From Capniomyces stellatus (lineage: Eukaryota > Kickxellomycota > Harpellomycetes > Harpellales > Legeriomycetaceae): a DNA stretch of 64,000 nucleotides. Each line of letters opens with the position of its first letter. Positions within the stretch are counted from its first letter, which is position 1. Below are positions 34,405 through 45,746 of the stretch, piece after piece. A program made the translations under genes and the position numbers. Under the pieces are notes generated by a model that made no database searches, was not told where the DNA came from, and saw only the letters and a program-made list of their open reading frames with translations. The DNA lies in NCBI GenBank assembly GCA_001661515.1, contig LUVW01000031.1, positions 124,001-188,000 on the forward strand, given 5' to 3'.

Positions 34405-35586
34405 ATGGCTAACATTAACATTCGCAGAGATGTGCAGGACTCTTACTACAGGTACAAGATGCCACGTCTTCAGTCAAAGATTGAGGGTAAAGGAAATGGA
34501 ATCAAAACAGTGATTCCAAACATGGCAGACATATCAAGAGCGCTTTCAAGACCACCATCATACGCAACAAAGTACTTTGGATCAGAGCTTGGAGCACAAG
34601 TGAAGATTGAGGACAAGAACGACAGGTACATAGTTAATGGGTCGCATGACGCAGAGAAGCTGCAAATAATACTGGATGGATTTATCGACAAGTTTGTGCT
34701 GTGTGGAAGTTGCAAGAACCCCGAAACGGATTTGATAATCAAGGAGGGGGTGATAATCAGGCAGTGTATGGCATGTGGAAAGCGAACGGACGTGGACATG
34801 AGACACAGGCTGAGCACGTATATCATCAAGAACCCGCCACCAAAGACAAAAAAGGGAGGCCAGCACGCATCGTCGGATGCAACAAACACTGGAGTGAACA
34901 GCGTGACGGAGAGCCTGCAGAACTCGAGTGCTGATGAGGACGACGAGCTGACTAGGCAAATCACAGCGGATGCTGCAAAGCTGAAGATTGATGAGGACTC
35001 GAAGTGGGATATAGACGCAGACTTTTCGAAAGAAGCGATTGCAGCCCGTCAGCGCGCACTTGGAGGAACACTGCTTGAAGACGAGTTTGAAGACAATGAG
35101 GACTCGGAAAACGACCCGTACAACCTACTGGGTGACTACATCTCAAGCCAGGATTGCTCAGAGAAGGAAATCTTCCTGAAGGCCAAAGAGCTGGGACTAG
35201 GCAAGAAGCACCGGGCGCTGGTGGTTGTTGTCCAATGCTACTTTAAGGAAAAAGACATTCTAAACCAAATTGCAAACGCCGCAACCATGCTCAACTCCTT
35301 TGGCGACAGCGAAAAGCACCAGAAGGCCATTCTTGGCGGCTTTGAAAGACTCATTGGCGAAACTTACCCAAATCTGATGTCCAAAACCGCACATATCTTC
35401 AAAAAACTGTACGAGGAGGACATTGTTGACGAGGAGACCTTTTTGGCTTGGGCCGAAAAACCCAGCAAAAAGTACGTTAGCCGCGACATCTCCAAAAACA
35501 TCCACCAACATGCCGAAAAGTTTGTTAGCTGGCTGAAAGAGGCTGAGGAGGAGGAGGATGACGACGATGATGATGATTCTGAATAG
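34405..35586 (+). CDS. TIF5: Translation initiation factor eIF5
   Basis: GTPase-activating protein for eIF2 in the 43S complex; controls start-codon recognition. Intronless, 393 residues (family about 400). The N-terminal GAP domain has the arginine finger R16 (human R15) in SYYRYKMPRL, followed by IEGKGNGIKTV and TKYFGSELGAQ. The C4 zinc ribbon uses C100, C103, C121 and C124. An acidic linker follows, then a C-terminal W2/HEAT domain (about 235-380) ending in WAEKP and a run of D/E (EEEEDDDDDDD) that binds eIF2-beta and eIF1 in relatives. The start fits the family N-terminus (MxxNIxR). Confidence 0.97.
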   Translation: MANINIRRDVQDSYYRYKMPRLQSKIEGKGNGIKTVIPNMADISRALSRPPSYATKYFGSELGAQVKIEDKNDRYIVNGSHDAEKLQIILDGFIDKFVLCGSCKNPETDLIIKEGVIIRQCMACGKRTDVDMRHRLSTYIIKNPPPKTKKGGQHASSDATNTGVNSVTESLQNSSADEDDELTRQITADAAKLKIDEDSKWDIDADFSKEAIAARQRALGGTLLEDEFEDNEDSENDPYNLLGDYISSQDCSEKEIFLKAKELGLGKKHRALVVVVQCYFKEKDILNQIANAATMLNSFGDSEKHQKAILGGFERLIGETYPNLMSKTAHIFKKLYEEDIVDEETFLAWAEKPSKKYVSRDISKNIHQHAEKFVSWLKEAEEEEDDDDDDDSE

Positions 35587-36428
35587 TTTTTTTTTTAGTT
35601 TTTTTTTAACTTTATTTACTTGCTGTTTTAACGCATATTTGCCTTTTTATTTAGTTTTATAATTATATATAATAATGTTTGTGTTTGGGTTATGCTTTGA
35701 AAATGGGCTATTAAAGTAAATAAATTAAATAGTAGTATGGACATGAGAGATACTATTAAAAATAAGCAGTTTTTACATTTAGTCAATAACCGCAAGCTTG
35801 CTGTAAAACTCGATTCAAGCATCAAAACAAAAAAAAAGTTGTGTGTAAATTTCAATAAAAAAAAAAGGTGTGTGTATAAGAACAAGCAATGGCTTTTACC
35901 TTTCTTTCCTTCATCAACTCTTCTCTGTATTTGTTGGCTGTCTGTCTGTCATATGCCCAGTCAATGCTCCTATCGATATTCTCCAAGACCAGGGCTGGCA
36001 ATAGTGAGAGTTTGGAGTCCTTGTTGAGGTACTCCTTTGAATACCAGGACTTTTGCTGGGGCGGGACAATGGCGGTGGAATATATTCTGCTGCTGGGGTT
36101 GACCAGGAAGAAACACAGAATTTTTCTGCAGCCTGGCTTTGTCTTGTCAGCCAGCTCGAATGACTGGACTTGGTGCTGGTAATGGTTGGGGAACGCAAGG
36201 CACCTGTTTTCCAGAGTCGAGACACCGCCCAAGTACTGGTTTAAGCTCCCCTCATCCTCAATACCGTACATATTTCTAACCCCAACATTGTCATTCTGTT
36301 CATACTCTGGTTCTTTGACAGACTTTCTAAACTCCAGCCGTGATTCGGTTATGTTTTCTTGCTGGTAGTAATATATGCCGGTGCAAACAATATTCTCGTT
36401 CAGCATCCCCTCAACATGCCAAACACCT

Positions 36429-36439
36429 NNNNNNNNNNN
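36429..36439. other. Assembly gap (11 N)
   Basis: Falls inside the DUF4246 gene just before the conserved WHVEG block. The segment that normally precedes WHVEG is not recognisable on the other side, so some coding sequence is probably missing. Confidence 0.95.
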
Positions 36440-36515
36440 AATACCATATGCAAGCACAAATAAGCTACTGATCAAAGTTTGGGTAAATCAAAACATGTTT
36501 GCGCCAGGCTGTTGC

Positions 36516-37057
36516 ATCTGGCGTGCTATATCACGATTCAATATATCCACTATCTGTATACCCCCTTTCCCTTCCAAGTTACCTATTTCTTCTTGAGCCT
36601 TCATTTTCTTGACAAAATCTTCATACTCCTCCACAAAATAGCTATCGGGATCTATACGAGCCACACGTCCATCTATGTAGCTTTTGACCGAGTGTGTAAG
36701 AACCTTACTAAACAGCGGAACAAAACACTCCAGCACTCGCTCAATGCATCCGTACATGCGCTGGTGGTTTTCTGGGTTGAGGTTGTTGATGTACGAAAGG
36801 ATTTTGGTTTTTCCTGTCGAATCCACCTCCACCTCTGAGGGCAACCACTGGAATTTTCCTGATAGAAACACATTCTCAGAGCTGTTTGCTTCAGCGTTAG
36901 GCTGTTTGACGAAAACTACATTTTCAGTTGATCCAGTTCCGCAAACAGACCCCTCAATATCCGTGCTGCTCGCCTCCAGGTTCTTAGTGGTGGCTATGCT
37001 CACGCCGTTCACAAGTGGGTACAGCGATGGGTGAACCAGATCCAGCACCTGTTCGTT
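36516..37057. repeat. Exact 542-bp repeat, copy 2
   Basis: Identical to 1-542. Beyond 37057 the copies part abruptly, inside a codon run, without an intron boundary. Confidence 0.92.
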
Positions 37058-37468
37058 CGTTTGTTTTTTATGTTTTGTTTGTTTTTTGTAGCTAGAAAAC
37101 AGAGACAAGAGTAGAAAATGTTTTCATTTATGTTTTTATGTTTACATTTGTGATATAACATGTTTGGACTCCTTGTACAAGGATTTTTTTTTTAGTTTGT
37201 TTATTAAGTATATTTGTGTTTTAGATTTAGTTTAGAGAATCGGTGATTCAACAAGTGTGGAGAGAGAAGTTGTTGATCTTGGGAAGTTTCTGCGTTGTTC
37301 AAAGAGATGGAGCGTTTTCCTTTTGAAATTTACATTGAGAGTAGTAAAGAAAAATGTAATGTTAAAAAGAACGAAAATCAAAACTAAAATTTACAAAGGT
37401 CGATGTGGGATACAAAGATAAGACAAAAAAGTAAAAATTTAAAAGTAAAAAGTAAGAGTAAAAAAAAA
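37058..37468. other. Spacer beyond the truncated DUF4246 copy
   Basis: T-rich then A-rich non-coding DNA between the DUF4246 break and the NELF-A stop codon. The first 30 bases are T/G-rich low complexity (TTTGTTTTTTATGTTTTG), directly at the break. Confidence 0.6.
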
Positions 37469-40192
37469 TTATGCAGTGGATTTAGTTTTCAACCGTTTCT
37501 TGAGCATTTTCCATTCACCACTTCCAGTATCCATTTGGAAAACAACCTGTTCAATAACGAGTTTAGAAGAATCAGTGGGATCAACAAACTCGGTTCTTTT
37601 CAAAACGACATCAATCACCTCAGCGCCACCCTTCCCGCCTGGTCTTTGAATCGGTTTGCCAGACAAAAAGTCTATAATCCGTGCACGGTCTTCGGCGGTA
37701 ACAACATTCGCATCGCGGAATATCTGTTCGATGATTGCGGGATCAAACCCAGTGTTCTGGTCCTGGCTGTTGTCAGCGTCCTCTGCACCTCCTGTATTGT
37801 TTTCTTTCTCATCGTCGCTAAGAATCTCATCAAGAGAAACTTGGTGACGGGAGTTTACAGTGTTTGTCCGCAGATTAAAGTCAGAAACATTGGCTTTTCG
37901 TCCTCGCTTCTTTGGCCTGGTCTCTTGGTCCTCCTCATTACCATGTTCATCACCGTTTTCATCATCTTGTTCACCGCTGTTACCATGCCCCTCTTCCTCA
38001 TCAGATTTATCATTATCGGTTTCCTCTGAATCGTCGTCCATTTGCTTTTTGGTCTTTTTTCGGCCTCTTTTGGCTCCTTTGGTCTCTTTGACTCCTTTAG
38101 CTTTAGTACTGGCTCGAGTTTTCGGCTTGGCTTTAGGTTTGGCTTTTGTTTTGGTCTTGGTGCTCTGGTCTGTTTGCATATCTTGGTCGTCACTACTGGG
38201 TTTGGTGTTTCCGTTTTCGCTGTTGGCTTGGGCACTCTTCATGCCAGCCATTCTATTGGCCAGACTTTCCTGGTCATCAGCCACATCAACTTCATTGTCA
38301 CTATCACTACTCTGGCCATCTTTTTCGTTTTCATTTTCGTTTTCGTTTTCATTATCATTTTCATTTTCATTTTCTGAAGCGGATCCTGACTCGGGTTCAG
38401 ACTCTGATTGGGAGTCGTTTGTGTTGGTGTTACTGGTTCTGCGGCGTTCAACAGCAAGTTTTCTTTTTGCCTTCTTGGCCTCTCTTTCCTCGGTGACTTT
38501 GTCCTTTTGATCTTTTTTGGTTTGCTCTCTTTCCTGCATCAAAACTGCACTGTCTTCCATATCAACAAACTGTATTCTTGTCCTCCTCTGCAATCCCCCA
38601 AGAACACCGCCACCACTCCCGCTACCACCACCAGCACCACTGGCACCACCTCCACCGCCGCTAGTGCTGTTGGCCCTAACTTTTGTTTCAAGCGCCTCGT
38701 TGCTCTCATCCAAGTTAGACTCTGCACCCGAGCTTCTTCTCCATGAAGGCACACCTCCGCTTACAGCCTGAGACGCGCTGCTGTGTCCAAACGACGGCAG
38801 AGCTGTGCTTGTCAACACTCGTTTCTTGGAAGGCATTATTCCCAGCTTGTTTTTTGGCTGCACCATTTGTCTAGCCATTTGTGGGCGCGCATTCATCATT
38901 GCCGATACGGCTCCAAACCCTGACGTTCCTGGAACCACCCCAAGTCCAGCCACGTTCCCATGCATGCCTGGCTGCAAATTGGCTCCATACGGCATGTTTG
39001 GCCTTCCACCTCCACCCATGCCTACGTCAGGCGACAGTCGGCTACCACCCAGTTTGTTGGCCTCGTTGATTGCGTTCAAAGGGCTGTCACCAAATATCAG
39101 TCTTTGCGCTGAGTTTGGCGTTGATCCTGGTGTCAGCGATGGCGACTTTCTCCGCATTGTTGACATTGGCATTGCTGTCCGAATTCCTGTCGTTTTGATT
39201 GGTCGTATTCTGCTCCCCACTGTCCCCAACGCCGCTTTTGCTGCCTTATCCAGAATCTCCAGTCTTAACTTGTGATTTATCGCAAACTCTGGGTTGATTG
39301 AAATTGAAAGTCCCCAGTTATCCGACAACTCTGCGCCATTAGTCTCTACAGTCTGGTCCTGATCTTGACTCCTATTCTTATTCCCGTTTAGTCTGCTAGT
39401 CACCGTTGCGCCCGAATAGCTTCCTATTGACATGTTTGGTGCTATTGACTTGCGCATATTGTCGCTCAGGTAGCTCCATTCTCTTGGGATAATCCTAAAG
39501 TTGTTCGTCTTGACTATTTCCGTAACAGTGTCAATCGCATCAATCAAGCTTTTGCTCACTCCCTCGTCTATAAACTCCTCCCTCTCCACATCCCCCAGCG
39601 TCAACCCCGACATCTTCCCGTCTATCCCCACCCTCCCCAGCATCTGTCCGATTATCTTTACCCAAAACACATTGTCTTTAACCGCCAAACTCGACACCCT
39701 AGCCACATCCTCTCTAACCAACCCCAGCTTTCTCTCCCCAAGACTCACCAACGAAAACAGTATCGTCAACTTTGTAGCACTGCTCAACTCGCTCCATCGG
39801 TCCGCCACTATCCCCAAATTTCCCACCTGCATCAACTCTGAAGTTATATTACTACTAAGTCTCCACGGCAGCACACTACCCCCTGATCCTGCTCCTAACC
39901 CCATTCCTGCTCCCGACACCGTGTCCCTTTCCTCAACCTCCATTGGTGTGTTCTCCTGCCCTTCTCCACCATATTTTTCTTCACTAGTTGCCCTGTTTAT
40001 CACCACTGCCTCCATTTGTCTATACCCCAGCTTTCTCTTCAGCTTTTTAATCATAAATCCTGCTTTGCTATACAGCTCTTTCTTTGTGCTGTTCGTGTCA
40101 TGCTTCCGCGATAGTGGTACCACTGACGACACCTGGCTTTCTAGCTGCTCAAGCCAGTCCCCCGCTGGCTCTCCCATCCGTACATCCGTCAT
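37469..40192 (-). CDS. NELFA: Negative elongation factor A (NELF-A) homologue
   Basis: NELF-A binds RNA polymerase II within the NELF complex and holds it paused near promoters. Intronless, 907 residues (human 528). Three family blocks occur in order. Residues about 129-250: DRWSELSSATKLTILFSL, VFWVKIIGQML, and FRIIPREWSYLSDNMRKSI, matching the human helical NELF-C-binding domain (LSSAVKLKLLLGTL, PWVLMVADIL, LPLECQYLNKNAL). Residues about 535-590: RTRIQFVDMEDSA followed by EAKKAKRKL, matching GVKLLDISELD and EAKRRRKT. Residues about 814-905: IFRDANVVTAEDRARIIDFLSG and VVFQMDTGSGEWKMLKK, matching MFKTANKVTRPEKALILGFMAG and TVFEMNYATGQWTRFKK. Between them lie long disordered inserts with EN repeats and lysine-rich tracts, which account for the extra length. 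Assignment is from memory of the human protein, not a search. Confidence 0.85.
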   Translation of the reverse strand: MTDVRMGEPAGDWLEQLESQVSSVVPLSRKHDTNSTKKELYSKAGFMIKKLKRKLGYRQMEAVVINRATSEEKYGGEGQENTPMEVEERDTVSGAGMGLGAGSGGSVLPWRLSSNITSELMQVGNLGIVADRWSELSSATKLTILFSLVSLGERKLGLVREDVARVSSLAVKDNVFWVKIIGQMLGRVGIDGKMSGLTLGDVEREEFIDEGVSKSLIDAIDTVTEIVKTNNFRIIPREWSYLSDNMRKSIAPNMSIGSYSGATVTSRLNGNKNRSQDQDQTVETNGAELSDNWGLSISINPEFAINHKLRLEILDKAAKAALGTVGSRIRPIKTTGIRTAMPMSTMRRKSPSLTPGSTPNSAQRLIFGDSPLNAINEANKLGGSRLSPDVGMGGGGRPNMPYGANLQPGMHGNVAGLGVVPGTSGFGAVSAMMNARPQMARQMVQPKNKLGIMPSKKRVLTSTALPSFGHSSASQAVSGGVPSWRRSSGAESNLDESNEALETKVRANSTSGGGGGASGAGGGSGSGGGVLGGLQRRTRIQFVDMEDSAVLMQEREQTKKDQKDKVTEEREAKKAKRKLAVERRRTSNTNTNDSQSESEPESGSASENENENDNENENENENEKDGQSSDSDNEVDVADDQESLANRMAGMKSAQANSENGNTKPSSDDQDMQTDQSTKTKTKAKPKAKPKTRASTKAKGVKETKGAKRGRKKTKKQMDDDSEETDNDKSDEEEGHGNSGEQDDENGDEHGNEEDQETRPKKRGRKANVSDFNLRTNTVNSRHQVSLDEILSDDEKENNTGGAEDADNSQDQNTGFDPAIIEQIFRDANVVTAEDRARIIDFLSGKPIQRPGGKGGAEVIDVVLKRTEFVDPTDSSKLVIEQVVFQMDTGSGEWKMLKKRLKTKSTA

Positions 40193-43100
40193 TTCTTCCT
40201 TGCTCTGGTATTTATTCTCTTCTTTTATGTCCCTCTATTGCCCTTGCCCTTTTTTTCTCTTTCTTTCCTACAACTAATCCTATATATATACATACATACA
40301 TTAAGCATCAGTTTTCGTCTCCTTTTTTACTCCAATGATTGCTCCAAGTTTTAATGTTAGCTTAAAGTTGTATTCATGTTTAGTTTGGAATTGTGTTTTC
40401 ATTGCTTTATTTATGCTCGTGACAGTCTTGCCAATTAAAAAAAATCAAATTCTTATAAGTCTCTCCATCTGCGCTCAACAAAATATATCCACAAACTACA
40501 TTCATTTGTCATAACCCAATCGTATCCATACTTCAACTACACTGTCACTCTACTCGATCTCTTTGTCTATACTTGGTTTGCCAATCAACGCCTGTTGTTC
40601 AAAGGTCGGTAAATAATATGTCTAACTCTCAAAACATCACGTGTTGTATTTAAGCCCTAGTCAACCACCAACCCCATATCCCACCCCTCCGACACGCCCA
40701 CCCAATTGCTCAGTGCCCAATCAATAAACATAAACAACATCTACTACCACCACCAATATACTATAAACTTGAACTCTTGCCGCTTGGGTCGTCTCTTTAA
40801 CATTGCCTTATTTACTTTTGCGCTAATATTTGACAGGTGGTTCTGTTACGAAGCGCACACTCCATCAATTCCCGCCATCGTAAAGTAACGCTTGCCTGTT
40901 CAAAATATTCTTTAAATGAGCTCACGAAAACCAATGCATTTAAAATAATATCTTTGGCTATCTTCCATACCCAACTCGAGACAATACTGAACCACAAAAA
41001 AAAAGCCAAGTCGAGACACCAAACATCCCAAGAAAATAAAAAAGAAAAGGCATATCATAATAGCATAATCAACGCTTTACAACCAACACCCTGGAAAAAG
41101 TGCATTGTCATTTCGTTTAATTCTTCTATTAAACATCCTTTACTCTCTGGTAATCTTGCTAGTTTTATTTTTTTTTGCAAAATATAAAAAGCAACTATAA
41201 CTGTCGATTCAGTTAACTTTTAATCGTCAAAAAAAATATACTGTTCTTCCTTATACTTTTACTCTCTCTTCTTTTTTCTTTTATTCTAAAGCAAGCAAGG
41301 GTGGGTTGACTATGTGCCTTTTTTTTTCTTTCTCCAACAACAATATTTCTTTTGTACATCTCATCCAAAGATCTTTTTCCTATTATGTCCTCTTTTCTCT
41401 AGATCTTTTCTCTTTTTTTAATCTTAATCTAAACTTTTCGCGTATTTCGCCAACACAAGCAATCGTAGATCACCACTATCCGGTCTATACCTGGTACAAT
41501 CTAAACACAATTCCACGTAAAATATGTATTTATTTAATATTACTATGCATTTTTATACAAACCTTTTTAGTTGTTCGCCAAATATTTCTCTAATCAGTTT
41601 TCTGTTATCTCTTCTTTATAGCGAACATTTAGTTGCTAAGCTATGTATATCGACTATCTTTAAATGTCTTAAAATGTGCTAAAAGTCCTATTATTATTTC
41701 TATTAAACGATAAATTTAAGAAAGAAGGGTGTGTTGAGTTTTATTTTCAGAAATCAAACTTATTTATTAGTAAAAATAGTGATAATATTTTACTTTGTAT
41801 TCTTTAGTCTCTTGTCTTCAATAAAAAGTCTCTAACTTTATCTTTAGATTATTTAATTTGTGGGCTTCTGTTTTTTATTGATTCCTTTTATTCTCGAATT
41901 TCCTATGTTTGATCCTGATTCCAAAAAAAACATTTTAAAAAAAAAGAAAGAGTAAAAAAACCACACTTTAATTTTTGGGTTAAAAATGGAAATCACTTGC
42001 TTTGTTTTATTTATTTTTTCTTTCACCAAATTACGTTTTTGCATTTTTTTGAAGGGGTGGTTTTGTTCATTTCACTAGTTGAATTTTTTTCCTTTTCTTT
42101 TATTCTTTTAATTTGGTATTCAGTTTTACTCTTTTAGCCTACTATTTATTTTTTAGCATTTTTTTTTTTACTCATTAGACGAAAAGACTAAATTGGTGAG
42201 GGTTTGGATGAAATAGAACGGTGGTTGATTCTAGTTATTGTCTCGCAGAATTGAAACTGAATTTAAATAGAATGATTTGCATTCATTGGCCACTGCGTTA
42301 TTAATCTTAATCTGAATAGCTGAAAAACAAATGATGCACAATAATGAGATGAACGCTTTAGTTTACAATCAAGTTAATAAAAATTAAGTGCAATAGATTA
42401 AGTTAAAGTGACATTATTTATTTACTTTACTAATATTACTATCATTACTACACGAAAGACTATTATTCAAACTTTTCAATCAGCTTGATTTAAAGCCAAT
42501 AGAATCATCAATATTTGTTTTTTTGTGTAAATACATTTTCAATTGCGCCAAATAAAAAATAAAATTGGCAAATAAAATATGTTGAGACAAACCAATGAGA
42601 TCCGCACATCCAAATTGAATCGTTGAAGGGGGGGGGTTTTTCCGCTTTTATTCATCCTGAATTTTACGCGACAAGAAAATAAAGGCCAAACTCTTATTCT
42701 AACACCAGAACCAAACTCTTGAGACTTTTACTTTAAAAATTGCTAATAAAGCCCTCAGTAACCCTAGCATTCATAGTTTGTACCTTTGAAAGAGCCCATT
42801 TGTACTTTTTTTATAACTAAATGGTTTGGGGGCTTGGTTTTTACTTTTTAACTGATATATTCTATCAGTGCTATTTTTTAAACTGACTTCAAGTTTAGCC
42901 TAACCTTTGAACAGTACCATCCCACCATAAACAACTCGGATGCTGAGTCCAATATTGCCATTTGTGTATTTAGTTGTTTATTTGCATTGTTAATCGTGCT
43001 GAACTTTACAGATATGCTGATCATATGCAAAGCGAATCATTTAATGTCTGTTTTAGACTTTAACCTATTCCAAATATGAGGATATCAACACTTTCCATGA

Positions 43101-44133
43101 GTACAAGGTGTTTATCGGCCCTGATTGAGTGTCTTGCAAATATGGTATATACCTAAGTATCCGCCCATCTCTATTCAACATCGGGCAGCGCAAATTGACA
43201 TATATTGACTGGTTTTCAATGTGCATTATTATAGCTCGAGTGACATTTAAACCAATTCATGGAATAAGTTGTGGCATGTTGGTATTGTGAGGACTCTCTC
43301 ACTATGTGAGGCGAGTGCCAAAGTACATTACTGGATGGCTAGCTTTATTCAACCATTACGTTAAAAAACACAGAACCGTCGTTATTAAAGCAATTCAAAC
43401 AAAACGGGTTGGTTCTCTACTAATCCCCCAATTTGTATTCAACCGGGGGGAGTTTCCTTTCTTGTGGAACCAAATACGATATTTGAAAACTGGATTAGAA
43501 ATTTAGTTCAATTACTGAACAGAAATTGGGGGGTATTTTTAATTGCCTCTGTGAGTAATAGCAAAGTGGGAGTTTAATATTTATGCCAGAGCTTGAACTT
43601 TTCACAGCAATTAACAATCCAATTGGTACTTGTATTCAAAAATCAGCACAAAACCATAGTTGCTAAACAAATTAAGTGAAAACGTTCACAGCCGGATTTT
43701 TTTTTGAATACTTTAATTAAGCACAGAAAAACAAGACAAAAGATAATAGACTAAATTAAATTCAACAGTCCAAATTTCTACCAAACCCAAATTAATCTTT
43801 TAAGCAATCTTATCCGCTTAAATTAGAATTCAACATTTTCGCTATTTGATCAAATCATTTCAGCTAAAGTCTCTACTTGGCAACTCGGTGTACTTTTATA
43901 CGCTAGCCACACTTGTTAAATGGAGAAGAGATAAATAAAGTGAAATATCAGTATCAAGACTAGAGGACGAGTAGATTAATTCACCCTTTAAGCGGCTTAA
44001 TTACAGGAGTCAAACAGCAGAACATAAATTCGAATTGCTTGGTATTAGCAATAGACAAATTATAAACAAAAAGAAAGGAATAGCATTAGACACGGGACGA
44101 GGAACAGTTAGTAATCAACACTCGACTGGCAAA
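40193..44133. other. Long AT-rich intergenic region
   Basis: About 3.9 kb. Pyrimidine-rich tracts and poly-A/poly-T runs dominate, with a run of nine G near 42628. The least AT-rich parts (40480-40900, 41450-41530, 43280-43460) have short open frames without recognised homology. I saw no tRNA or rRNA. Confidence 0.55.
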
Positions 44134-44931
44134 ATGATTTCTGGAAACTACAAAGGCAGTAGCGATTCAAATTTGGTGGGTGTAAAAGTGCCTTACGCCA
44201 GCTTCCTACTACCAGAGGACGAAGTGGTAGGAACAAAAGTACATTACGAAACTTACAACGATTTCAAGTTTTTATTCAAAGCGACTATAATTTCTGCGCT
44301 AGTGGTGTTGGTGCTGTCAATAATATTTTCGGTTGCCACAGTCCCAATTAATATGATCCAGCCCGTTTTTTCAGTAAGGTATATTTTTTACAACGAAATG
44401 TGGAGCAGGTACTCTGTGTTTCCTTTTTTCGGGGTCTTGATTTTCGCATTGTTCAACTACGTTTGCAGCAGGATATACACGACATACATTAGAAGAAATG
44501 CAAACACTTTGGTAAGGTCTAATGGTGAATACGCCCTGCTTGGGTTTGTTCCCAAGAAAAAAATTGACAAACTTGTGCTGAATTCTGACAGTTCTGCCCA
44601 AGAAGCACCAGTTACAAGTGCTGGGGAGCCCAGCAGCAGAGCGATCGGCCGAAGCAGGTTACAGCTCCGTAGCTCAACCGAACCGACTACAGATTCGTCG
44701 TCAAGGTCAATAGCAGGAGCTGGCAGTTCGGAAAGAGAGCATCCACTGATTGGGAACTTTGTTAGGGAGGAGGAAACCCCTCTGCCATCTTTGCCTGACG
44801 GTGAGGTTGTAGAGGATGCGTCGAAAAAGGTTCTGAGTGATTTTAACTGGGTTGTTTGTTGCAGCCCAAGCGGCCATGGAATAACAAAAGGCACCGATAT
44901 AACCTTACTGAGACCAGACCCAGATTACTAG
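44134..44931 (+). CDS. Two-pass membrane protein of unknown function
   Basis: Unrecognised family. 265 residues from the first in-frame ATG; the frame stays open upstream to about 44035 without another ATG. Two hydrophobic segments (about residues 49-70 and 93-113) are separated by a short loop with NEMWSRYS. A positive patch (RIYTTYIRRNANTLVR) after the second suggests that both termini face the cytosol. The C-terminal half is Ser/Glu-rich and probably disordered, ending in a hydrophobic-basic motif with VVCCSPSGHGITKG. Codon use resembles neighbouring genes and there is no intron. No close neighbour suggests a pathway. Confidence 0.7.
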   Translation: MISGNYKGSSDSNLVGVKVPYASFLLPEDEVVGTKVHYETYNDFKFLFKATIISALVVLVLSIIFSVATVPINMIQPVFSVRYIFYNEMWSRYSVFPFFGVLIFALFNYVCSRIYTTYIRRNANTLVRSNGEYALLGFVPKKKIDKLVLNSDSSAQEAPVTSAGEPSSRAIGRSRLQLRSSTEPTTDSSSRSIAGAGSSEREHPLIGNFVREEETPLPSLPDGEVVEDASKKVLSDFNWVVCCSPSGHGITKGTDITLLRPDPDY

Positions 44932-45746
44932 TGGGTGTGAATTGAAACTGGTTCCCATCAATTAACCTTGTCTTCCATTTATTTCATCAGTTTAAACTAT
45001 CTTTTAGTTAGGTTGGGATAAGTTGGAGTGTGAGGCGGGAGTTTTTCTTCTTTTTTGTTGTACAGCATCAACTGGGTTTAAATGGGAGTGCGGAATGTAA
45101 ATGTTGTCAAGTGGTTTGTGTGTAGGACGGTTTTAGAATTAGAGTACGAGTTTATTTTTGTTTTACTTTTCAGGATATTTTATAAAGTGTTTAAAAACCT
45201 CAAGTGGGTTTACCACAAGCTCAAATGCACTGTGTTTTGTAGTTGAAAGTGAATAGTAGTTGTTCAGAGAGATCATGCAAATAAATCCAAATAATAGAAG
45301 TATGGTAAAGTTGGTCTACCAACTATAGAATTAACTTTATAAAGTAAACAAATGAGTGATGTATATGCGAGAGATATAGCCATTTTCAGACAGACTTACC
45401 AAATAAACAGGGCTCAATACAAGTTTCAGCTGGAAGGCTTACTTGAACCAGTGCAGCTATTTACTTTTTTATAAAAAAGGAAAATTAGAAAATTTGGATT
45501 TAATTTCAAAAAAAAAAAAAATAGAAAAGTTGGATTTAAATACAAAAAAAAATAAAAAGAAAAATTAATAAACAATTTTCAATTTTCAATAATAGGCCAG
45601 TAAACATTTCAAAACGCAAAGGTAAAAGTATCTGCTAAATCAGTTAAAGACAAAGAATTCAGCTTTGTCTTTGTTTCCGAAATTAAGGCACATAATGAGA
45701 GATAAAGAACTGGCTTACTATTAAACAAGAAAGAGGTATAGCCAAC
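44932..45746. other. Spacer between two plus-strand genes
   Basis: AT-rich, with A-runs near 45510-45560 and an A-rich leader before the next ATG. No gene seen. Confidence 0.55.

Larger units (their letters stand above)
35852..37057 (-). pseudogene. DUF4246 gene, 5'-truncated, with internal gap
   Basis: The part from 37057 to 36488 is the same coding sequence as the window start, but the first roughly 135 codons are missing. Upstream of 37057 lies unrelated T-rich DNA, so no native start exists. After 36488 the frame stops, then an N-gap (36429-36439) follows. The C-terminal half resumes as GVWHVEGMLNENIV and runs to a stop at 35852. WHVEG, GIYYYQQENIT, LAFPNHYQHQVQSF and the ending IYSTAIVPPQQ are the DUF4246 oxygenase-like core (candidate metal-binding His in WHVEG). 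Together with 1-947 it covers one whole family member. Whether this is a pseudogene or an assembly chimera cannot be settled here. Confidence 0.75.

Noticed and set aside
37403..38510. Plus-strand frames rich in Ser, Phe and Leu opposite NELF-A
   Set aside because: Complement of acidic and lysine-rich repeats; the minus-strand gene explains the open frames.
41306..41593. 95-codon frame containing HHYPVYTWYNLNTIPRK
   Set aside because: The motif looks protein-like, but the flanks are low-complexity T-rich DNA and I recognise no family or splice pattern.
43306..43506. 66-codon frame in the spacer
   Set aside because: No homology, no codon bias, and no neighbouring exon in phase.
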